From Terrabacter aerolatus (GTDB taxonomy: Bacteria; Actinomycetota; Actinomycetes; Actinomycetales; Dermatophilaceae), in NCBI RefSeq assembly GCF_007991735.1, contig NZ_BJYX01000003.1:124001-188000 (forward strand): DNA of 64,000 bases. The letters are read 5' to 3'. The notes beneath the pieces were generated by a model that was not told where the DNA came from, made no database searches, and saw nothing but the letters and a program-made list of their open reading frames with translations. Position 1 is the stretch's first letter; every line of letters begins with the position of its first letter. Below are positions 45,872-53,039 of the stretch, piece after piece. The position numbers were made by a program, and so were the translations under genes.

Positions 45872-46852
45872 GTGACGCTCGGTCTGATCGGCGCCCTCCT
45901 CGCGGCGCTCGCCTACGGCGCGGCCACCGTGCTCCAGGCGGTGGGCGTCCGCCGCGCTGCAGCCCTGCCGGCCGGTACGGCCGTCACCGGGCGCATCCGC
46001 GCCGGGTGGCCGTATGCCGTGGGCCTCGCTCTCGACGGGCTCGGTTTCCTCGCGTCCGTGGCGGCGTTGCGCACGCTGCCCCTCTTCCTCGTCGAGTCGG
46101 CCGTCGCCTCGTCGGTCGCCGTCACGGCCGTGCTGTCGGTGCTCGTCCTGCACGTCCGCCTCGGACTGCCCGAGGTCGTCGGGCTGCTCGCGGTCGGCGT
46201 GGGCCTCACCGGCCTGGCCCTCACGGCAGCGGACGGACCCGCCGTGCAAGCGGGGCCTGCAGCGACGTGGTGGCTGTTCGTCGCTGCCGTGCTCGTCGGG
46301 GCCCTGCTCGTCGCCGGTGTCCGCGACCGGCGACACGGTGCCGTCCTGCTCAGCATCGCCGCGGGTCTCGGCTTCGGCGGCGTCGGCGTCGCCGCCCGCC
46401 TCCTCGTGATCCCCTCCCCGGTGTGGGCGCTCGCCACCGACGGGCTGGCCTGGGCCCTCGTCGTCCACGCGGTGCTGGCGACCGTCGCCTACGGGATGGC
46501 GCTGACCCGGGGCCGCGTCACGACGGTCGCCGCACTGACGTTCGCGACCGAGACGGTCCTGCCCGCGGCAGTGGGCCTGGCGGCGCTCGGGGACCGGGTC
46601 GCGCCGGGGCGCGCCCCGTGGGCGGCTGCGGCGTTCGTCGTCACCCTCGCCGGGTGCATCGCCCTGGCGAGCCGGGCCGAGCCCGGTGAGCCCGGTGAGC
46701 CCGGTGAGCCCGGTGAGCCCGGTGAGCCCGGTGAGCCCGGTGAGCCCGGTGAGCCCGGTGACGCCGACGACCGCGCCGGAGGCGGCGAGCACGACAGCCC
46801 GTCGACGTCGGGGAGTCCGCAGGGCGCACCCGACGCCTCCCGTCGACCCTGA
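45872..46852 (+). CDS. DMT/EamA-like membrane transporter with EPG-repeat tail
   Basis: 326 residues with nine or ten predicted membrane helices in two halves, as in the drug/metabolite transporter superfamily. The cytosolic tail (about 270-326) has nine Glu-Pro-Gly units followed by a charged, disordered end. The substrate is unknown. The GTG start lies 6 nt behind GACGAT, a weak -10 match. The repeat tail is encoded by a perfect 9-bp tandem array and may vary in length between strains. Confidence 0.8.
   Translation: MTLGLIGALLAALAYGAATVLQAVGVRRAAALPAGTAVTGRIRAGWPYAVGLALDGLGFLASVAALRTLPLFLVESAVASSVAVTAVLSVLVLHVRLGLPEVVGLLAVGVGLTGLALTAADGPAVQAGPAATWWLFVAAVLVGALLVAGVRDRRHGAVLLSIAAGLGFGGVGVAARLLVIPSPVWALATDGLAWALVVHAVLATVAYGMALTRGRVTTVAALTFATETVLPAAVGLAALGDRVAPGRAPWAAAAFVVTLAGCIALASRAEPGEPGEPGEPGEPGEPGEPGEPGEPGDADDRAGGGEHDSPSTSGSPQGAPDASRRP
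46679..46759 (+). repeat. Nine-copy tandem 9-bp repeat (GAGCCCGGT)
   Basis: Nine uninterrupted identical copies, in frame, encoding EPG repeats. Being a multiple of three, copy-number change would not break the gene. A likely VNTR. Confidence 0.95.
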
Positions 46853-46859
46853 CTCCGGG

Positions 46860-47192
46860 TCACCGCCGACGCAGCCGCTCCATCTCGGACTCGATCTGCT
46901 GCTCGGTCGGCTCGTCCACGACGTAGGCGTCCACGGCGTTGGCCACGAGGCCGATGCCCCAGCCGGCGAGGACGAAGGCCGGCCAGAAGAAGGCCGCCCC
47001 GGTCATGGCCCAGATGAGGACGAGCATCGCGTTGACGAGGACGTAGATGAGCAGGTGGATCCGGAAGTCCGCCTTCTTCTTGAGCCGGCCGAGGGCTCTG
47101 CCGCGCAGGTCCTCCTGGGGCGCAACGACGCGGTCGACGGTCGGGTCGGGCACGTCCGGGTGGGGGTCGACCGGGATCTGGTTCGCGGTCAT
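46860..47192 (-). CDS. 2TM-domain small membrane protein
   Basis: 110 residues: a charged N-terminus, then the 2TM domain (about 44-95) with KADFRIHLLIYVLVNAMLV and WPAFVLAGWGIGL, and a basic end ERLRRR. 2TM domains occur in bacterial small membrane proteins and at the ends of histidine kinases; function unknown. GTG 47201 is an alternative start. It converges on the DMT gene, 7 bp apart. Confidence 0.78.
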   Translation of the reverse strand: MTANQIPVDPHPDVPDPTVDRVVAPQEDLRGRALGRLKKKADFRIHLLIYVLVNAMLVLIWAMTGAAFFWPAFVLAGWGIGLVANAVDAYVVDEPTEQQIESEMERLRRR

Positions 47193-47339
47193 CGGGCTCA
47201 CCGCTCCTTCGCGGGCCGCCGTGCAGCGGACCCACACGGCTCCCACCTCCAGCGTAGGCCGGCCGACGTCGCCTGACCTGGGACCGTGCGGTGGATCACC
47301 CACTCCCGCAGTCGAGCCCAGTCGCACGGCAGACGTCGG

Positions 47340-47951
47340 TCAGAGCACGTAGGCGTCGCCGTCGCGGCGGAAGCCGAGACTCTCGTAGTACGGCTCGACC
47401 ATGTCGGGAGGCGTGAGCACCCGCCGGAACCCGCGGCGCCGGAACGGGCCCTCCGCCCCGAAGACGAACTCCCCCGGCGTCAGGTCCCGGTGACGTGGAG
47501 TCACCCAGTCGAGGAGCAGCTGCGCGGTGCCCCCACCCGCGTCGTGCATGAGCACCACGCCGACCGTCTCGTCGCCGCGGAGGACGAGGTAGGACGGGTC
47601 CCCCGCGAAGGGGTCGTGCACGAACTGGGGGTTGTAGCGCCGGATGTCGCCCTCGTGCACCCGCAGCACGTGCCGCAGGTACGTGTCGTCACCAGCCACC
47701 TCGAGCACCTCGTAGGCACCGGCGTCGTGCTTCTGTCGCGACATCCGCGTCAGCTGGACGATGTTGATGCCGGCGAGCACGACGTTGAGGCCGACCATCG
47801 GCCAGACGTGGTTGACGGCGTTGTAGACGATCAGGACGACACAGCCGACGAGGTTGATGAGCCGGAGCCGTCGCAGCTGCGTCTGCAACAGCGACCACAC
47901 GAGGACCGCAGACCCGGCCCAGCCGACCGCCTCGAGCCACCAGGAACCCAT
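47340..47951 (-). CDS. YgjV/PnuC-like membrane domain fused to a GNAT-like domain
   Basis: 203 residues. Three membrane helices (about 5-22, 30-48, 52-70; WAGSAVLVWSLLQTQL, NLVGCVVLIVYNAV) resemble inner-membrane YgjV/PQ-loop-type proteins. The soluble part (about 75-203) includes DPSYLVLRGDETVGVVLMHDAG and PYYESLGFRRDGD, like the core and end of an acetyltransferase fold, though no clear acetyl-CoA loop is seen. ATG 47951 lies 7 nt behind TAGGGT, which contains the stop codon of the SMR gene upstream. Function unknown. Confidence 0.72.
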   Translation of the reverse strand: MGSWWLEAVGWAGSAVLVWSLLQTQLRRLRLINLVGCVVLIVYNAVNHVWPMVGLNVVLAGINIVQLTRMSRQKHDAGAYEVLEVAGDDTYLRHVLRVHEGDIRRYNPQFVHDPFAGDPSYLVLRGDETVGVVLMHDAGGGTAQLLLDWVTPRHRDLTPGEFVFGAEGPFRRRGFRRVLTPPDMVEPYYESLGFRRDGDAYVL

Positions 47952-47958
47952 GGCCGCG

Positions 47959-47964
47959 ACCCTA
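47959..47964 (-). promoter_or_regulatory. -10 element that shares the SMR stop codon
   Basis: TAGGGT on the minus strand, 7 nt before ATG 47951. Its TAG (47964-47962) is the stop codon of the upstream SMR gene. Confidence 0.5.
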
Positions 47965-48354
47965 GCCCTGTGGCGGGGGCCCGTCCGTCGATCGGCGCGA
48001 CCGGGGCGACCGGGGCGACCGGGGCGACCTGGGCGGTTCGTGGCCGACGAGCTTGAGACCGATGACCGAGGCGACGATCCCGGCGAGCAGGAGCACCTTG
48101 GCGGCCGAGAAGGCCTCGCCCCCCGTGGTCATGGCCCACGTGACGGTGAGCGCCGCGCCGAGGCCGGTCCACACGGCATACGCCGTCCCGATCGGGATCG
48201 AGCGCACGGCGCGGGCGAGCCCGACCATGCTCAGGGCGCCCGCGACGAGGAAGAGCGCGGCCGGCGCCGGTCGGGAGAGGCCGTCGGAGGCGGCGAGCGC
48301 CGAGGCCCAGACCGCCTCGAGGACGGCGCTGGCGAGCAGCACGACCCACGGCAT
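47962..48354 (-). CDS. SMR-family exporter subunit 2
   Basis: 130 residues: four membrane helices plus an RSP-repeat tail. The conserved Glu lies in AVLEAVWASALAASDG, and GTAYAVWTGLGA is the SMR TM3 signature. It overlaps the upstream SMR gene (TGATG), so the two probably form a heterodimer, as in EbrAB or YkkCD. The LExVWA/ALxxSDGF form resembles the Gdx/SugE guanidinium-export side of the family. The C-terminal tail (about 108-130) is encoded by 9-bp repeats. Confidence 0.88.
   Translation of the reverse strand: MPWVVLLASAVLEAVWASALAASDGLSRPAPAALFLVAGALSMVGLARAVRSIPIGTAYAVWTGLGAALTVTWAMTTGGEAFSAAKVLLLAGIVASVIGLKLVGHEPPRSPRSPRSPRSRRSTDGPPPQG
47994..48029. repeat. 9-bp tandem repeat (GGGGCGACC) in the SMR tail
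   Basis: Three perfect copies plus one with a mismatch, read on the minus strand as Arg-Ser-Pro units. Confidence 0.8.
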
Positions 48355-48668
48355 CACGCCACCGCCTTGAGACCGGCGACGCAGGCGACGAGCACGAGCA
48401 GCAGTGCGGCACGGGCGAATCCGAGCCGCTCCTCGCGCCGGGCGACGGCGAGCAGCACGGTGCCCACGGCCCCGATGCCCACCCACACGGCATACGCCGT
48501 CCCGGCCGGGAGGGCTGTCATGGCCCACGCGAGCCCGACCATGCTCAGCACGAGCGCGCCCCCGAAGAGGGCGGTCGGGCGGGGACGGCGGAAGCCGTCC
48601 GAGGCGGCGAGCGCGGTGGCCCAGACGGCCTCCAGCGTGCCAGAGAGGATGAGGGCGAGCCAGTGCAC
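48354..48668 (-). CDS. SMR-family exporter subunit 1
   Basis: 104 residues, four membrane helices, conserved Glu in GTLEAVWATALAASDGF and GTAYAVWVGIGAVG in TM3. It has the typical SMR length, without a tail. It is co-translated with subunit 2. GTG 48668 is the first start giving a normal SMR N-terminus. No guanidine riboswitch was recognised in the 178-bp gap before the divergent CHAT gene. Both SMR genes carry the octamer at the same TM3 site (48174 and 48488), as expected for paralogues. Confidence 0.88.
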   Translation of the reverse strand: MHWLALILSGTLEAVWATALAASDGFRRPRPTALFGGALVLSMVGLAWAMTALPAGTAYAVWVGIGAVGTVLLAVARREERLGFARAALLLVLVACVAGLKAVA

Positions 48669-48846
48669 GACGATCCGATCTGGCCGTCTTGTCGCTGTGC
48701 GGGTACGGCTCCCTCGTCCGCGAACGCGGCTCGCGCGCTCGGTATCCGACCTACCCACGGGCCGCCCTCGGCCGAAACGAGGTATCAGCCCGCCACCCGC
48801 GGCGTACTGTCGAGTGCAGGCGCGCTCCTGCGGACAGAGGATCGCC

Positions 48847-51069
48847 ATGAGCCGTGACTATCTCGACTTCGACGTCGCCGTGACCCGCGAGGGCCAGGGG
48901 TATGCCGCCCGCGTCCTCGCGTCGCCCGTCGGCCAGGCCTCGGTCCCCTTCACCCTCCCCTTCGTGGCCACGGACCTCGCGCAGTTCATGGTCGCGGTGG
49001 GGCCACCGCGGGTGTCCTCGAGGCGGCTCGTGCCGGCGGAGGCACGGGTCCTCGACGTCAGGGAGTACGGCCGGAGGCTCGGTGACGCCCTGCTCTCCGG
49101 TGAGGTGGGCAAGGCCTTCCGGGACAGTCTCGACGCGGCCCGGAGCGAGGGTCGGGACCTGCGCCTCCGCCTGCGGCTCGACGCGGTGCCGGACCTCGAC
49201 CCGGTCCCGTGGGAGTACCTCTACGACACGGCACTCGGCCGGTTCCTCACGCTCTCGCAGGAGACACCGGTCGTCCGGCTGCTCGACTCGCTCGAACGGC
49301 CACCGGTCGTCCGGGTCGAGGCGCCCCTGCGCGTGCTCGTCATGATCTCGAGCCCGAGCGACCTGCCCGAGCTCGCGGTCGACCGCGAGCGGGAGCTGCT
49401 CATGGCGACCACGGGCGACCTCGTCGCGAGCGGCCGGCTCACGGTCACGGTGCTCGAGGCGGCGACGCTGACGGCGCTCCAGCGCGCCCTGCTCGACGAC
49501 TTCCACGTCTTCCACTTCATCGGTCACGGTGGTTTCGACCAGGAGGCCCAGGAGGGCGTGCTCGTCCTCGAGCGCGACGACGGCACGGCGCACCGCGTGT
49601 CCGGGGCGCGGCTGGGGACCCTGCTCCACGACGCCCGCACCATGCAGCTCGCGGTGCTCAACGCGTGCGAGGGCGCGCGCTCGTCCGGGCGCGACGCCTT
49701 CTCCGGCGTCGCGCAGGCGCTCGTGCGCCAGGGTCTGCCGGCAGTCGTGGCGATGCAGACCGAGATCTCCGACCGTGCTGCCCTCGTCTTCAGCCACGAG
49801 TTCTACTACTTCCTGACGCGCGGCCTCGGGATCGACGCCGCCATCTGCGAGGTGCGCAAGGCGATGGCGGTGTCCGACGAGGCCTCGGAATGGGGCACCG
49901 CGGTGCTGCTCCGCTCCGGCGCCGAACAGCCGTTCTCGTTCACGGCCGGGGCCGCGGCCCGGGCCGAACGACCCGGGAGCCGCCTCGAGTCCCTGTACGA
50001 CGCCGCGAAGGGGGCGCTTCAGGCGAGCGCCCCGGCGACGGCCCTGCCGCTGCTCGAGCAGATCGCGTCCGAGCACCCGGACTACGAGGACGTCACGCAG
50101 CTGCTCGAGCGGGTCCGCCCAACGTCCCGGCCGGAGCCGGACCCGGAGGCAGAGCCGGAGCCGGCGCTGGCGGCAGAGCCGGAGCCTCAGCTGGTGTCCG
50201 GCGAGGAGGCCGAGCCCGACCGGCACCGACGCGGCCGCAGCGGTCTGGTGCCCGGTCTCGTCGGTCTCGTCGTCCTCGTCGCCCTGCTCTGGGTCGGTCT
50301 CACCCAGGCACCACGGTGGTTCTCCGGGGCGACGTCCGGCGGCACCTCCGCGTGCGGTGCTCCCGCGGCCTCGGGCGCCACGCCCGCGGCGACGACGTTC
50401 GTCGCCGGGTGCGCCACGACGACGCCCTCGATCGACGGCGACTTCGGCGACTGGGACGGCGTGCCGACGCTCCCCATCTCCCACGTCGTCGCCCAGCGCG
50501 GCACCCCGCAGCGGGCGTTCGGCGGCGACTGGCAGGTCGTCTGGGACACCGGGGCGCTCTACCTCCGGGTGCACGTCGACGACGCGGACCTGCGCGGTGT
50601 CGACGCGGCCCAGCCGGGCGCGTACTTCAACGGGGACGGGTTCTCGTTCGAGTTCGGTCCGGACGCCCGTCGGCTCTCCCCCTCGGCGACGACGCGCCCC
50701 GGCCAGGACGTCGACGTCATGGTGGGACTCTCGAGCGACGCGCCGAGCTCGGGGGTCGCGGCGATCAACCCGGCAGCGCGCGGCACGTTCGTCGTGGGCA
50801 CACGCCACCCGGAGATCACGGTCGGGAGGGCCGATGCCGTGAGCGGCTACGACCTCGAGGTCCGGGTGCCCTGGTCGTCGCTGCAGCTGGCGACTCCCCC
50901 GGCGCCCGGCACGGTCTTCTCGATGAACGTCAACATCAGCGACGCGACGAGCGCCCCTGCCGCGTGGACGTTGCGGACGATGAAGAGCACGAACGCCGCC
51001 CGCACCGCGGACACGCAGGGCCTTCCTCGCGGGTGGCAGACCGTCACCCTGTCCGACGCGGCCTCGTGA
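48847..51069 (+). CDS. Transmembrane CHAT protease with external CBM9-like domain
   Basis: 740 residues. A cytosolic N-terminal region leads to a CHAT caspase-fold protease with His227 in FHFIGHGG and Cys274 in LNACEGA. A short TPR-like helical stretch (about 375-420, ALPLLEQIASEHPDYEDV), an acidic Glu/Pro linker, and one membrane helix (about 464-484) follow. Outside lies a CBM9/DOMON-like beta domain (about 526-738, SIDGDFGDWDG, LYLRVHVDD, FNGDGFSFEFG), a type that binds sugars. The layout suggests a receptor whose outer ligand controls an inner protease. ATG 48847 has agagga upstream. The caspase gene starts 1 bp after its stop. Confidence 0.85.
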   Translation: MSRDYLDFDVAVTREGQGYAARVLASPVGQASVPFTLPFVATDLAQFMVAVGPPRVSSRRLVPAEARVLDVREYGRRLGDALLSGEVGKAFRDSLDAARSEGRDLRLRLRLDAVPDLDPVPWEYLYDTALGRFLTLSQETPVVRLLDSLERPPVVRVEAPLRVLVMISSPSDLPELAVDRERELLMATTGDLVASGRLTVTVLEAATLTALQRALLDDFHVFHFIGHGGFDQEAQEGVLVLERDDGTAHRVSGARLGTLLHDARTMQLAVLNACEGARSSGRDAFSGVAQALVRQGLPAVVAMQTEISDRAALVFSHEFYYFLTRGLGIDAAICEVRKAMAVSDEASEWGTAVLLRSGAEQPFSFTAGAAARAERPGSRLESLYDAAKGALQASAPATALPLLEQIASEHPDYEDVTQLLERVRPTSRPEPDPEAEPEPALAAEPEPQLVSGEEAEPDRHRRGRSGLVPGLVGLVVLVALLWVGLTQAPRWFSGATSGGTSACGAPAASGATPAATTFVAGCATTTPSIDGDFGDWDGVPTLPISHVVAQRGTPQRAFGGDWQVVWDTGALYLRVHVDDADLRGVDAAQPGAYFNGDGFSFEFGPDARRLSPSATTRPGQDVDVMVGLSSDAPSSGVAAINPAARGTFVVGTRHPEITVGRADAVSGYDLEVRVPWSSLQLATPPAPGTVFSMNVNISDATSAPAAWTLRTMKSTNAARTADTQGLPRGWQTVTLSDAAS

Positions 51070-51070
51070 C

Positions 51071-53023
51071 ATGGGCGCGCGGCTCTACGCCCTCCTCGTC
51101 GGGGTCGACGCCTACCCACCTCCGGTCCCGGCGCTGACGGGCTGCGTCAACGACGTCACACGCTTCGCCGAGGTGCTCGGCGAGCGCGTGGGCGCAGACG
51201 CGCTCGACCTGGTGGTGCTCCGGGACGGCGAGGCGACCCGGTCCGCGGTGACCACCCAGCTGACGAAGCAGCTGGGGCGCGCCACGGCGCAGGACGTCGC
51301 CCTCTTCTACTTCAGCGGGCACGGTTCGCAACAAGTGGCACCCGAGGCGTCGTGGTCCGTGGAGCCGGACCATCGCGACGAGACGATCGTGTGCGTCGAC
51401 AGCCGGTCCCCGGGGAGCTGGGACGTGGCCGACAAGGAGCTCGCCGCCCTGCTCGCCGGCGTCACGGCGTCCGGGTGTCACGTGCTCGTGGTGCTCGACT
51501 GCTGCCACTCGGGTGACGGCACGCGCGACGCCGACGAGGTCGTCCGCCTCGCGCCCCCGGACCTGCGGCCGCGGCCCTCGTCCACCTACCTCGGCGGGAA
51601 CGCCGCGACCGGACGGGTCCGTGGTGGCGGGCGATGGACCCCGGCAGGACGCCACGTCCTGCTCGCGGCCTGTCGCTCCTCCGAGCGGGCCCGCGAGGTC
51701 ACCGTCGCCGGCCGCCGGCACGGAGCGCTGTCGGCCGCGCTCGTCTCGGCGCTCACCGGTGCGGACGGACGGCCCACCTACCGCGACGTGCTGCGGCTGG
51801 TCACAGCGGACGTGACGAGCCGGGTTGCCGACCAGCACCCCCAGGTCGAGACGACCGACGCGACCGAGCTCGACCGCCCCTTCCTCGGCGGGGCGGTCGC
51901 AGCGACGCCCCGCCCGCTCACCCTGAGCCGGCTGCCGGACGGGTGGTCCATCGACCTCGGCGCCGTGCACGGGGTGCCCGAGCCCATCGGCGACGACACG
52001 ACCGAGCTGGCCGTCTACCCGTTGACGGGCGAGACCTCGGGGGCTCCACTCGCGACCGCCCTCGTCACCGAGGTCCTGCCGGACCGCAGCCTTGTCGACC
52101 TGGCCCCGGAGCTCGACGCGGCCCACGTCTACCGCGCCGTCGTCACCGCGATCCCCCTCGCGCCGTTGCGGGTCGGTGTCGTCGGCGACGCCACGGGCAC
52201 CGTCGCCCTGCGCGAGGCGGCTGCCCGGGCCGACGAGACGCTCGTCGAGCTCGTCGAGCTCGTCAGGTTGGCCGACGCCGACGCCGATGCGGGCGACGGC
52301 GCGTCCGACCTGCTGGTCCGCGCGACCCCGGACGGGTTCGTCATCACCCGACCCGGCGTCACCCGGCCCCTCGTGCCCGTCGTCGGGGGCGACGCCCGCG
52401 AGGAGCGGACCGTCCTCGCGCTCGAACGCGTGGCCCGCTGGCTGCGCCTCTCCGCGCTCGCCAACCCGGCCACGCGGCTGTCCGACGGATCCGTCCTCCT
52501 GGAGGTCGACGCAGGCTCCGGTGCCGTGGGCGCGGGGGGCACCCTGACGGTCACGTATGCCGGGAGCGTTCCGCCGCGGTTCACCGTAGGTCTCGCGAAC
52601 ACCACGTCCACCCCCCTGTGGGCGGCCCTGCTCGACCTGACGGAGACCTACGGCATCTTCACCGACGCGTTCCCGGCCGGCTCCGTCGCACTCGGGCCCG
52701 GAGAGAGGACGAGCGTGGACCTCGTCGGACAGGTCAGCGACGGGGCGTGGGCGGCGGGCACCGTCTCGCTCCGCGACCAGCTCATGGTCGTCACGAGCAC
52801 GGTGGAGTTCGACCCGCGGTCGCTCGAGCAGGAGGAGCTCGACGTCAGCGCGCCACCCGCCGAGAGCGTGCGGGGCGTCGACACGCCGGCCGGGGCCGCG
52901 TCGACGCTCGACCGGGTGCTCGGCGGCACCAGGACCCGTCGCCTCGGTCCTCGGCCGGAGGGGGCCGCCCTCGCGGACTGGCGCACCGACTCGGTCTTCG
53001 TCGTCACGTCGAGGCCGCGGTGA
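51071..53023 (+). CDS. Caspase-family (C14) protease with DUF4384-like C-terminus
   Basis: 650 residues, no signal or membrane helix. The caspase-like domain (about 1-280) begins LYALLVGVDAYP and has the catalytic dyad His84 (FSGHGSQ) and Cys145 (DCCHSGD). A middle beta region (about 290-460) is unassigned. The C-terminal part (about 470-590, FTVGLANTTSTPLWAALLDL, YGIFTDAFPAG, LGPGERTSVDL) resembles DUF4384, often joined to bacterial caspases. One base separates it from the CHAT gene, so the two proteases are made together; one may cleave the other or share substrates. Confidence 0.87.
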   Translation: MGARLYALLVGVDAYPPPVPALTGCVNDVTRFAEVLGERVGADALDLVVLRDGEATRSAVTTQLTKQLGRATAQDVALFYFSGHGSQQVAPEASWSVEPDHRDETIVCVDSRSPGSWDVADKELAALLAGVTASGCHVLVVLDCCHSGDGTRDADEVVRLAPPDLRPRPSSTYLGGNAATGRVRGGGRWTPAGRHVLLAACRSSERAREVTVAGRRHGALSAALVSALTGADGRPTYRDVLRLVTADVTSRVADQHPQVETTDATELDRPFLGGAVAATPRPLTLSRLPDGWSIDLGAVHGVPEPIGDDTTELAVYPLTGETSGAPLATALVTEVLPDRSLVDLAPELDAAHVYRAVVTAIPLAPLRVGVVGDATGTVALREAAARADETLVELVELVRLADADADAGDGASDLLVRATPDGFVITRPGVTRPLVPVVGGDAREERTVLALERVARWLRLSALANPATRLSDGSVLLEVDAGSGAVGAGGTLTVTYAGSVPPRFTVGLANTTSTPLWAALLDLTETYGIFTDAFPAGSVALGPGERTSVDLVGQVSDGAWAAGTVSLRDQLMVVTSTVEFDPRSLEQEELDVSAPPAESVRGVDTPAGAASTLDRVLGGTRTRRLGPRPEGAALADWRTDSVFVVTSRPR

Positions 53024-53039
53024 TGGGCAGGGCCACGCC

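Noticed and set aside
46679-46759. Tandem repeat as a CRISPR array
   Set aside because: The units are 9 bp, have no spacers and are in frame; there are no cas genes.
48669-48846. Guanidine riboswitch before the SMR pair
   Set aside because: I could not find the conserved guanidine-I, -II or -III elements in this 178-bp gap.
48847-53023. Type III CRISPR-linked protease (Craspase-like) system
   Set aside because: The CHAT protein has a membrane helix and an outer domain and no long TPR array, and no cas genes are present.
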